A DNA stretch of 64,000 nucleotides from Klebsormidium nitens (lineage: Eukaryota > Streptophyta > Klebsormidiophyceae > Klebsormidiales > Klebsormidiaceae): the NCBI GenBank assembly GCA_000708835.1, contig DF237008.1, positions 62,001 through 126,000 on the forward strand. Reading direction: 5' to 3'. A program made the translations under genes and the position numbers. Within the stretch, counting starts at the first letter, position 1, and each line of letters starts with the position of its first letter. This document shows positions 23,090 to 35,100 of this stretch, in pieces. Under the pieces are notes generated by a model. That model was given only the letters and a program-made list of their open reading frames with translations. It was not told the DNA's origin and did not search any database.

Positions 23090-26000
23090 TCAGTGCACGT
23101 TACATTCCTGAATAAATGGTTGACTAAAGTCAACATGTCTTGTCCAAATCGGCTTGTACCTTTCTAAAGCTAGTTTCAACCAAGGCTTCATGTTTCCGTT
23201 GTAATGCAACACTGCAGCATTTTCTACCGCTTTGCTATCAACGTTGAAATCGTAACCGAGCCCGAGCACGTGCCAGGATCTATCTAACGGTTGCATCTTG
23301 TCGTAAAACGTGAGGAGGCCCGGCGGAAGAGTGCCAAGCTTCCACAGCAACCGGTCCTTGTTCTACAAGAAGAAAGAAAGTTATCAAAGCCACAAACGAA
23401 AAAGCGAAACCAACACAAGAGGATCCTTCCCTACCTAGACAGGCAAGGGAATGCCTGCTACAAGAGTCTCAAGTTTTCTTTCAAGGGGTTTTTCTGCATA
23501 GCAATGTAGAGTAAACAGCGTTGTTACCAGACACACCAGTCCACTCCAGCAGTCTTCAACGCATCCATGAGCGACACAGACATCTAGGAAGCGAGGATTG
23601 GCAGCTGATGATGTAAGCACACGAGACAGAGAGCTGGCGAATTCAGAAAGACAGACGGGTCACCGAAGCGGCCTTGACTCAGAAGCTGTGGCACCTCACC
23701 TGATCTTGCCAGTAGTGGTAAATCTTGGTGATGTCCACCTCTTTCCACCGCTTCAAGTCGAAGACGTTCATTCCGAACGCCCAGCCGCACGCATTCGGAT
23801 CGAAGTTGTCCTTCAGGCGCGAGTCCGAGAAGTTCAGATACTTGTGGTACCGATGGAACCCGGAATCGAGACACGTCTCCACGGCGCCGATCACGTTCCC
23901 CCCCAGGTCCATCTCGAACAGCGGCCCCAGGTCTTTCTGCACCACCACGTCGTCGTCCAGAAACACAATCTTCTCCAGCCGGGGGTATATCTCGGGGATA
24001 TAAAAACGGATGTGGTTGAGCATGGATAAATACTTGGGGTTGCGGAACTTGATCGTGTTCTTGGACTCCTTGAGCGACGCCTGGAAGTAGTAGCTCTGCG
24101 TCGCGGCGTCCTGCAGCTGGCGCATGACGGGGGAGTAGTCGGCGTTCAGCCACGAGAAGGACGCGATGTTCTGGACCTGGACGGCCGCGGGGGTCGGCGG
24201 GTTGAGCGCGAACCACGCGCGCATGGCGCCAAAGTTCATCTCGTCCGTGACGACGTGGAAGACGCAGCGCGCGGGCTCGGCAGCAGACTGCGGGGGCACA
24301 ACGGTGACGTCAGCTTTCTTATCACCAATATCCTGCGGTCCGAAGCGGCTTCCTTAATCTGTTGACATGAATCTGTCTAGCTTCTTGACTGGGCTCTTGC
24401 ACTCGCGGCCTGTCAGCGAGATTGATGTGCTTTGAAGTTGCGTCTGATTTCAAGACACTGGATAGCTCTGGACCTTCTATCCGTTCAAGAAACTTGGTTG
24501 TAGGACGTGTCAGCAAACTCTATCGTGAGTGTGGCATAGGCCGAACGCGTAAAAGATCGTGCAATAAACGAAACCGTCGACACATCAAAACTGAGTGCTT
24601 TGATGTACGCAACTTGAGCACCGTGAAAGCTCATAGCTCGCCAGTGCTTGAAGGAGGCTGCATCCACGTATATCCCAAACGACAACCTCACACCCGGGTA
24701 GAGAGTGTAAGCTCAATCGCTCCGACGATGTTTTGACCGCGAGTTTTGCCGTTCGGCCAATTCCGGCTTGGCTCGTGCTGTTCCGCTCCGATGACGATTG
24801 AAACATATTTCTCGGATGGCAGCTTCACTGAAGTACTCTAGAACAATGTGGACATCTTTCATCAAAGTAAACGTGCAAAAGAAAGTGGCCCGCTGTCATT
24901 GGCAGCCGTTGCAAGTCCCCTCTCTCGAGAGTGGAAACTAGAAGCAGTCGCAGCGGCTCGCCAAGATTGTCGGCTCCCTCGATCCCGTCTGTTACCACAA
25001 AAGCATGGTCCACTCGCACGCACTCACCCCTTTTCACATTGGCTCCCGCCACATAAGCCTTTTGCTTGGCAGAACAGCGTCCTCCGCCTCCTGTTCTGTC
25101 ACCTTTCTGCCGTCGTCTCTACTTACGGCCACGTCAGCAGAGAGTGGCTGCTGATGTCAGCAACGAGCGAAGCCGCTCCGAACGCTCACCGCGATGGTCG
25201 ACCGGACGACCACGGACACTGCCAGCACGTTGTCCGAGAAGATGCAGAAGTGGTGCAGGCCGGTGTCCTCGAGCCGCTCCGGGTGGCTCGCTTCCTCCAG
25301 CGCCCGCTGCAGCTCGTCCGTCTTGGCGCCCCACTCTGACGTCAGCCGCATCCCCAGGCAGTGCAGGCTCTTCGGGATCGCCTCCGCCGCCAGCTGGCCG
25401 TAGAAGGTGCTCTGGACGCTGTACGACTGGAGCTTCTCCTCGGTGCTCTGGGGAAAGAAGCGGAAGGCTGTCCAGATGAGGAACTGGGACTGGTTTGTTG
25501 AAGAAAGGCTTTGTTGATTCTCTTTATGATGGTCTTTTTGTGCGGGAAAAGGTCAAGAGTGTGAAGTTGAGCAACAACCAGCTCTGCTGCGCAGGGGACT
25601 TCCGGTTTGGCACTTCGAGGATGAACGAACCCTGATCCAGCAGACGTGATGGACTGGGACACGAACCGAGATACAGCGTCGCAACTTTGTCCACGTCAGA
25701 AGTTCCCCGACCAGCATCCTTGCAGAGGGAGGAATTTGAAATTGTCATGTTGAAATCTTTGAACGGACTGACCCAATTTACGGTGTGTGGTGATGGTTAC
25801 TCATTTTTGAGACGGACCTAAGAACAGCCAGACAGTGGTCGGACACGTGCTCAGTGGTTCGACATCTCTGTTCTTTAGCAACGGAAGACCGTCGTCCAAA
25901 ACACGCCTTCACATGACGTGCGGCTGACTGGATGAACCACTCACAATGAGGGATCTTTAACCGAACTCATAGAAGCCGTTTCTGAAGTAGGACGAATCTT

Positions 26001-27247
26001 CACTGTCTTTTACCTGAATCTGCGCTTTGAGCTTCATGAGCACCGTAGCGGGGTCATATCGCAGCACCCGAGCCTGCCACGTCAGCTTGCTCATCTCCTG
26101 CACCGCCGCCTGCGCTTCCCCTTTCTTGACGGGACGCCTGCTCTTCTTCGCTTCCTCCAAAAGCGCCTGGCATGCCTTCACTTGGTTGCTGAATTCTAGA
26201 GCTAGGTGGTAATTTGTGCTCTCCCTCGCAATCGCCACATACAGTCGGCCAAGAGAGATCTGATCGACTATTTGCCGGGTCCAGATGTGCTTGGGACCGT
26301 CGTACGAGTCTGCTTCGGTGACGGGAAGGCTCAACGCTGTGCTAATTGCTTCCGAGGCCTGGCCATGAGTTCCTGAGTCTGATGCCTGGATCAAGGAACG
26401 ACTGCAACTGGTCAGCCTAACTTTTAACCAAATGGTCCTCATATTTTCACTACACCCAATCTATCAGCACATTGGTGTCGCAGGACATTGCTTGCGCTGA
26501 AAACAACAGTCAATCGATGAGACTACACAAAGCGAGAAATCTTGCCAACTCGAACAGCATGATAGAAGGTTCTTCACTTTAAGAGGTGATATTCTTACCC
26601 CAGCCGCCTGCTGATGAGCAAACTGTTCCGCCGGGTTCACAGGCAGCGTCCTGGCTACCTGCAAGTGAGTGGGGGGGGTTTCAATGGAAATCCGCATCAG
26701 GACAACCTAAGAAGGATGCTTAGCAATAAGGGAGGGTGTGTAGTCAGGTTTGCAAGAGACGGCTATTTATCAAGGGAAGTCCTCATCGCTGTAAGGGCCA
26801 CACTGACCATGCTTGATCCCAATTTGCAGACATCACCTGACAGTCTGGATGGCATCGGTCAGAGCATAGGTAGGCTGTCAGGAGTGATTCAATAGAGTCA
26901 TGGTATGCTCCAGGTTGCAGAGCATTTCAGCACGAAGACGATGCTGGGACAAGGTTAGACATGCTCACCTTCTGAGCAACTTGAGGAACTTTACCCTTTG
27001 GAAAGACGCCAAGCGGATCCCACCCCAGGAGGACAAGTAGGAAAAGTGTCCCGGACAAGATTGCTAGAACGAGCGGAACCAGGGGCAACTTCTTCTTGCC
27101 AGAGGCCGAGCGACCTAGCTTCCAAGCTTCTTTTCCTGGTCGCCGCATCTCGGTTGTGATTGGATTGGCTGTTGTTGAGCCCCACGGTAGGGTATCGGCA
27201 CTCTGCCTGCAGTCGGATACTTCATTCTTAAGCACGGGGTCCTGCAT
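23090..27247 (-). CDS. Galacturonosyltransferase, GAUT family (GT8)
   Basis: GAUTs add galacturonic acid from UDP-GalA to homogalacturonan in the Golgi. Exons 26969-27247, 26599-26658, 26014-26385, 25190-25447, 23700-24287 and 23090-23362 give 609 residues, and every intron is phase 0. A type II membrane anchor lies at about residues 54-75, preceded by KKK, with a stem region after it. The GT8 domain starts near YGQLAAEAIPKSLHCLGMRL and SDNVLAVSVVV, and has VFHVVTDEMNFGAM, NPKYLSMLNHIRFYIPE, the metal-binding FLDDDVVVQKDL (Asp434-436), NFDPNACGWAFGMNVFDL and the terminal HYNGNMKPW. All hallmark residues of an active GAUT are present. The closest Arabidopsis clade (GAUT1-7 or GAUT8-11) cannot be settled by eye. 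Charophytes have pectin, so the role is expected. Confidence 0.95.
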
Positions 27248-29156
27248 TTTGCGCTTGTGATTTTACAGCGATAATCGTCAGGTTTCTGGAGTCTAAAGTG
27301 GACAGAGAAGTCGATGATGCTTGTGCTTACAGCAATCAGTCTCGCGAGTGTCTGCTTTCCACACCTACGCCCTCAACTATCTGCAGTAGGCCTTCACCTG
27401 CACTCTCTTGGAGACAGCACTGTTTACTCAGACCTGACAGCTTGGTGGCAACAACTGCATTATTAGCGGAGGTGCTGACACCCTGATGGAGAAGCATGCT
27501 AGCTAGATCCTGCTATCCAGAAGGTCATCTGCTGAAGCTAAGCTCAGCTTGACCATCAGAAATCTTTTTGCCACAAGGTCCCTCAATCTTGATGCAACTA
27601 CAGATACGCTTGCTTTGAACATGAAAAGTCAATACAGCAATGATCCGGCGCTCACCACTTTTGCCACCTCTTGGAACACAGTACTTTGCTGTGAGATCCT
27701 TGTTGCCTACATTACCTGCCCCTGTACTGCGAAGCGATGCCCTTTCTTTGAAGCAGGGCCAAGTGTCACCTGTCTTCAACGCTGATCATTAGCAGTTGGG
27801 AGGATGACCTCGAAATTGACATCACCACCAATATGAACTTTCTTAGACTAGAATAATGACAGGTTGCTGCCTTCTGGATGATCAGAAGTTCTCTACACAG
27901 AACCTGCGTGCAACGCGCCAGAAAGCTCAGAAGCTGCTAGTTACTGACCCCTGGATACAAGCATCTTCTACATACAGCAAACACGTACCTCTTATCTGAC
28001 TCCTAAGCTGCCCAGTACTCCTTGCATTGCAATTGGCACCGTGCTTTTGATTGGAATGCCAAAACTTTGCGTCGAGTCCTGACCTTGACTCGTCTCATGA
28101 TCGAAGGCCACCATGATTGGGCCGGCTCAGGCCAGCAATTGCAGCGACATTGGAAGAGATAGCCGTCCTTTGAAGGTCGCCCTTAGCTCGGCTAAGCTAT
28201 ACGGTGTTCAAACTCTGATTGATCTGCAAATCACTTGCGCCGTCCAATCTACCGTACACTATCGGACGGTTAGATGCACCGTTGTTGTTCCAAACAGGAT
28301 GGGCAGGCTACAGAGCGTTCACGCGCGGCCATTTTCAAGCACCTTTCAAGGACTAGATGCTCGCTTGCATGATCCACAAGCAGGCAACTTTTGGCAGGGA
28401 AATACCGAGGTATAAAGTAATATATGTATACCGGTATGCGGGCCAGAGAACTAATTTGTGTGTACATACTAGCAAGGGCGACTATCATAGTATAACCTTT
28501 ATGGCTATAAGGCGAGTACGATAACAGACCACTGATTACTGGCACATGCTGCCATCAGCACATTAACGCTTGTGATTGCATGCGTCCAGATGGCCAATTC
28601 AATTGATCGACTTGGGAGGAATTTCCCTCGATTTGGAGCTCGAAACTATACACATAGACTAGGTTCAATGCCTATCCCCTAAGCCTGTTGCATTTCGATT
28701 GAACACCTCAATTCGTTTGATTGACTTAAATTCAAAATGCGCGCGGTGTACATAACTATGTAAGACCCACAATACAAAATAAAAGCAAGCATAAAGGCTT
28801 TCATGACTCGCTCCATTTGGCACAGGAGTTACCAAAGCCAATGAACCTGCGGTGAAAAGCGTACTGCTTTGTAAGGTTTTGGAAGGGCCGTGACCCACAC
28901 GCCCTGGCTGGGTCAAACCCAATACAAGGGACAAAGTGCTGCAAACAACACCAAGCTGACTTCTTGCACTAATTCGGGACCAGTTAAAGCCCAAGTCTCT
29001 GGGCTGCATACTAGGCTACAAGTCAAACAATGTCTAAACGGAAACCCACGAGCGCAAAAGCACGGCGGACTTGTGTCCACTCGTTGCTTGACATACGGAG
29101 GGGCGCGGTTGCTTGCTTGACAAGTGGAGCAAGTCGACACGCGTGAGCTCGTCCCG
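27248..29156. other. Intergenic: GAUT upstream region and CGS 3' region
   Basis: There is no recognisable gene. Scattered ACCGTAC/GTATACCGGTAT motifs occur near 28250 and 28410-28440, resembling the 22.2 kb cluster but fewer. Confidence 0.45.
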
Positions 29157-32100
29157 CTAGATCGAATCCAGGCCCCGGAACATGTCCTCGGCGATGTCGT
29201 CATAGTCCTCGATGCCGCAGCTGAAGCGGACGAGGTTGTCCTTGATGCCGAGGCGGGCCCTCTCTTCCGGGCCGTAATCCCTGCACCGATAAAGTGAGAC
29301 AACGATGATGATATCGCGGCAGTCTGCGTAGCCTTCCCACAAGGGGCCAGAAAGGAAATGGTGATGCAGGGAGGAGGACTGCTGCTAGGATTCCCCTCTG
29401 GTGACAATGATGCGTCGGTCGCTAATAAGATGCCGGACAGCTCTGTAAAAGCAGTTTCCGTCTGCTCATTCACATCGCCAAGCTCGATACACTCCGATGA
29501 AGCCACGTAATCGCCGGATAGTGTTGTTGCGGTGACTAAACACTCGGTTCCCGAAAACTTGGAGCAGCCAAACCAAGTCGTCCTAACGGATCAAACTGCT
29601 TCATCGTCTCTGTAGAGCCTCCGTGCAAGTACCTTTTTGACCCGTCTCTCTGACACCCGCATGACAACCTCGAGACTCGCTCCTTAGAGACCCAAGACAT
29701 CGGCATAAAGTCGTGTCAAAAATATTGACGAACTTCCATCAAGACCTGTTATTTGGTGGTTTGGTTATGCTTCCAAGCAGTGCATAGCACAGACGAATAT
29801 CAGTATCCCCAAACCACATTAGAGTGACGTTTCCTTATCTCCAATGATAAATAAGGAACTCAACGAGGACGGGTGGGGCTGGTATGGGGTTTAGGGTGGA
29901 TCCGGGTGGAGCATGTCATGTTTTCCAAAGAGCTGTGGTGTTTGCGACCCAGAAATACCTCATCGTTATCCCTTTTGAATCCTTTTGCGACTAAAGTTAC
30001 ATAGTTCTCAAATCGCGAGCAATCCAGGGGGATCCCTCACCAATAAGAGATTATGGTGGGCTGCTCCACGAGGCTCTCCACCCCCCCCAGGGACGGGGCA
30101 ATGTACGGCAGCCGCAGACTGTCAATAAACTTGGCGGTCCGCCACAGGTCGCCGTTGATCTGCGTATTCAAGGCGGGGAACAAAATCAGCGTCACTGGAA
30201 GGGACATCAATGAAAAAAGGACGGGGCAATGTAGGGCCACCGTTGGCTGTCAGTGGACTTGGCCGTCCGCCACAGGTCGCCGTTGATCTGCGTATCGAAG
30301 GAGGGCAGGAAACTTAGCGTCCATAGGAGGGCTAAACATCTAAAGAATCGAGAGGGACGGGGCAATGTACGGCAGGCGCAGATTGTCAATGACTGGCGGC
30401 CCGCCACAGGTCGCCGTTCATCTGCGTATCGAAGAGGAAACTTAGCGTCATTAGATGACCTCAACAGTGAAAACTCAAAAGGGACGGAATAATTTACTTA
30501 TACTACAGCCGCAAGCTATAGATGGTATTGGCGGTCCGCCACAGGTCGCCGTTGATCTGCGTGTCAAGGGGGCGAGAGGACAATTAGATGGGGCTCCGCG
30601 GTGAAAAGCAAAAAGGGACGGTGGAACATACGACAGCCGCAAACTGTCAACAAACTTGGCAGTCCGCCACAAGTAGCCCTTGATCTGCGTGGCAAAACCG
30701 GCAACAAGCTTTGGGTGCTTCCTCGAAAAGAAAGCTCCGGTCGAGATACACCGAACAACTCCTACCCGCCGGTAAAAGTCCCCGATGGAACTCGAAGCCG
30801 ATACAGTGCACCTTGCAACTGCTGACGTCGTCACAGGCGACCCTGGGGTTTGCTTCTGTGATTTACTTCGGGAGCCTGCTGTCCTTTATATACTGCAATC
30901 AGGGCAGGAAGTGTGGAGGAGCACACTCATAATGGATGCTGTCAATTCGCTCGTAGTGCGGCTACCCATTTGCCGGCCTCTCCACCAGGAGATATCGAGT
31001 CCTCACCTCAAAGCTAACCACTCCTCCGTAGCCCTTCATTTGACGCCTCGCGATGTCGTGCTCCGGGTGTGACGTCAGACCCGGGTAGTGCACACGCGAG
31101 ATCTGCATTAGGAAGAAACCAATAAATATGCATTGCGCCTCCTGCACTCCGCTAAGAAAGCTCGGAAAGCTGGGAAAGTTCGGAAAGCTTCCGAAGATCT
31201 CAATCAGGGACCTCTGTTGGTTTTATGGATCTGGATTTAACAAGGCGACAACATCCAATCACGTGGAAAGACTTACTGCTTGGTGCAGTATTTCAAGTGG
31301 ACACAGGTCACTGGAAGATGCTAATCGCGTGACCGCATCAACATCAATTGGAACAGACGTGGAGCCACTGAAACGAACGTCCACAGCCCCAGAATAACGG
31401 TTGAGATTCCAGAGCGGTCGCCTCAGGACCAAGCGGACTCTTTCAATCTCTAAAAACGCTTGAAAGTCGCTCGGATCGGAGCAGCAAAAGCCCACACGGT
31501 AAGTCGCAGTTTCCTTCGAGACCCCTCTTCCGACGTCGTTCCAACGAGGGACGTCGAGATCCACACAACAAGGTCGTCGAGACTGGATCAGACAGAGGAA
31601 AGCAAACAGAGGGCGTCCACAAATCGGAAGGGTATCGGACGAGGCTTTCTCCAACGTAAGGAGGTCGGAGAAAGCCCGAAAGGGTCGGAAGTCCGCAAGA
31701 ACCAAAACGGGCTGTGATGGTCCAAGCTCCGAAACGGCCAACTCGGAAGGGCCTCACCTTGGGGTGGCTCTCGAGCGCCTCGGCGAGACGCAGCGCAGTC
31801 TGGTTCTGCTTGTGCACGCGGAGGTCCAGCGTCTTCATGCCGCGCAATATGAGGTACGCCGCGTGCTGTAGGAAGCAAAAGAGCATTCTCAACGGGGAGC
31901 ACAAATAAGGAGACTCACACAGCAAGGCCGCTCTTCACAGGACAATAAGCACGTATTCCTCGTAAATGGCATGAGCAAGTCCTTTGATGAGTGATGATTC
32001 CTGCAGCAATGGGGCAGCAGGAAGAGCATGCTCAAAGGGGAGCGCAAGTGCGGAGGCCCCCAGAGCAACGACATAGTTAAAGTCTAGTGCTTTGTAAGGT

Positions 32101-35100
32101 ACACTAGTAACAAGGAACTCGACAAGGGGACGGTCAGGATTAGTCCGAGGGTTAGGGTGGGTTGGGGTGCGGGGCAGGTCATTTTGTGCTTAGGCTTTCG
32201 GGTTGGGGAAAGAGGAAATTTCTCTTCGTGAGGTTACTCTTAGATCCTCGTTACCTTCAAACAGTATGGTTAGACAGCAAGGCCGCTGTTCAATCGAGAA
32301 AACCAGCACGTCTTCATAGATTGCTCAATCCATGAGCAAGACCTTTTGACAGGTCTACCTTCCCAGGCAAGGAAGCGAAGCGAAGCAAGAAGTGAGGCAC
32401 ACCAGAAGGGTGCACTGCAGACATGCGCACGAATAATTTTCGAAAGTGGACGTGGATGTTTCAGAGCAGGACGCTCGGTCTTTCGCTCAACATCGTGGCG
32501 AACTTTCAACCCGAACAGTCCTGGCTTCCACGGTTTGCTATCTTGATAACGATGGACGGTTCACGAGACTGCAGCCTCCGTCTCCGACAATCGCACGCTC
32601 CTTCGTTCAAGACCCTGGCGACCTTTCAACGCACAATGAACCCAAAAGCGTGCTCTCGGGATGTTGGAATAGCCGTATTCGGGGCAAGAACCGTTCGAAA
32701 CCGATCAGGAGATAACCGGATGTCGACGAGCGGTGGTCTGTACGCAATTGGGGGACGCACTTGCCACAGGGCCATTTCCTTGCGTCAGCAAACGTCACAC
32801 AACCCAAAGTGCTGCAAACCCTCGTCATATAATTGCATAGAACCCCTTCTCTGACTGTGGGCGACGAGACTCTTGTGGCTGGGGCTAATAGCGATTAAGA
32901 ACCTAACAGAAAATCGATGAGGCGGCTTTAATAGGTTACAAAAGTGGACCTCAAAAGGTCAAAGGTTTCCGACTGAAAACTACTTACAGAGTCAACGACC
33001 CCCCCAAGGACGTTGTGCAGCTGCCGGACCTTAGCCACCTCGGGCTTCCTTCCGCTGAGCGAGCCCGCCAAGACCTGCGGAAACGAACAGAATCTTGAAC
33101 TTAGAAGCTATTTCAAAAGGTTGACGTCAAAGGGGAGCGTGCAACCTGAGTTTGAAATCTCGCCAGAAGGGCAATGAATCCAAGCTGTCTTCAGGAAGGG
33201 AAAATTTCTCAAGGACGAGGCCCCTGGCCAACGATTCAAATGACGAAGTCAAGAAATGATACCAACGAAAGGTCTCTTTCGGAAAAATCTTTGACAAGTA
33301 TTTCTGTCAAGAGTGCTTCTGTCAAGAAAAGCGGGTCGACCTGAATATCGAATCCAGATCAACCCGGAGCCAAATTGAAATCATTGAAATCAAGCAATCC
33401 GAGATTCAAGTTCCTGGTGTCCCACAAGAACCGCACCGAGCGCGACCCAATTGACATCAAAGAGTGTCGACCCAACGTCCGAATTGACCCAACATGAACC
33501 CAGAACCAAGCAAGCAGAGCAAAAGGCAACTCACGTCCTGGTCTCCCGTGAGGTACTTGGTCGCCGAATGGAGCACGAGGTCTGCGTCCAGCGAACCTGG
33601 TTGGCAAGAACTTGATGCAATACAAACCCTACACCCAAAACCGAACCCAAAACCAAGCAACTGGAGCGAAAACCAACTCACGTCCTGGTGCCCGGCGAGA
33701 TACTTGGTCGCCGAATGGAGCACGAGGTCTGCGCCGAGCGGGATCGCCTGCTGGTTGATGGGCGTCGCAAACGTCCCGTCGATGCACACGAGCGTGCCCC
33801 GCTCGTGGCACATCTGCGACACGAGCTCGATGTCGATGCAGCGCAGGTACGGGTTCGTCGGCGACTCGGAGAAGAAGAGCGTGACGTCATGCTCGTCCAG
33901 CGTGCGCTCGAGGGAGGCCATGTCGGACGGGTCGATGACGGTCGTCTGCAGTGGGGAGCGGGTTGATTGAAATCTCGGTTGAAGCCGGAGAAGTTTCATA
34001 AGATTCTCAATCACAAGCTCGGTCCTGCCTGACGTTCTTAGAGAAAAGATAACGGTGAGTATGATGGTTATGCTTGCCAGAGGAGTATCTGACCAGGCAA
34101 TTGTTCAAATAGGGCCGCCTTCTCATCAGTCGACTTCTCCGCAACCCCAAATTTCCAGTCGCCAAAGTGCATGGCTCCTTCCAACTCCTGTGGAACCACT
34201 CATAATTGCGTGCTCTTACTAGTACTATATGTGGCAGCACGATCAGCACCGGCCTCCTTTCGTCTCCGAAGCACCGCTAACATCACCGGTCCGGCCCGGA
34301 GAGTTGATCATCAACAGAGATGAAGAACCACCCTGAGCGCTCTTCACAACTCCTTGCTCTCACACACTGATGCCCTTGAGCAGCAGCAGCTTTTTACCCG
34401 ACCCCAATAACTCATCATCAAAGCAATTAAAAACCATACCAGCCGCTTGAAACAAAAAGTTGCTCACTCACGCTGATTCCCATACGCGGCAAGACAGTCT
34501 GGATGAAGTGGCGCGTATGCCAAACCGAACCAACCTGACCCCAGCAATACAGTAACGACAGTCCTAGACAAATGCCCCTTTGACCGACTTTTGCTCACTC
34601 ACGCTGATTCCCATGCGCGGCAGCACGGTCTGGATGAACTGCCGCGTGCGGCGGTAGCAGTCGGTGGTTGTCACGATGTGGCCACCGTCCGGCACCAGCG
34701 CCAGCAGCATGGTCGTGGCGCTGTTCATGCCGGAGGACGACACCAGGGTGTCCTCGGCACCCTCAAGCGCACTGCAGGAGATAAGATTGAGGGTCAAAAG
34801 GACGAATACATTGGTGGAGAGAAACGATATCTAGCAAATCCGGGAGTATGCGATATGGAGCAGCGCCAGCAGCATGATCGTTGCGCTGTCATGCCCGAGG
34901 ACGACACCAAGGTATCCTCAGCGCCCTCCAGCGCACTGTAACCAAAGAAGACGAGTGGGTCGTGAAATGAAAAAGAAAAATGCTTTGAAAAAAGTTGTTC
35001 AAATAGTCGCAACAAAGCACCGCCAGCAGCATGGTCGTTGCGCTGTTCATGCCAGAGGACGATAACAAAGTATCTTCTGCTTCTTCCAGCGTGCTGCAGC

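Noticed and set aside
30207-30834. Additional CGS exons encoding GDLWRTAK-like peptides
   Set aside because: They are decayed copies of one exon's start: they lack the exon's second half and donor, and most have stops or lost bases.
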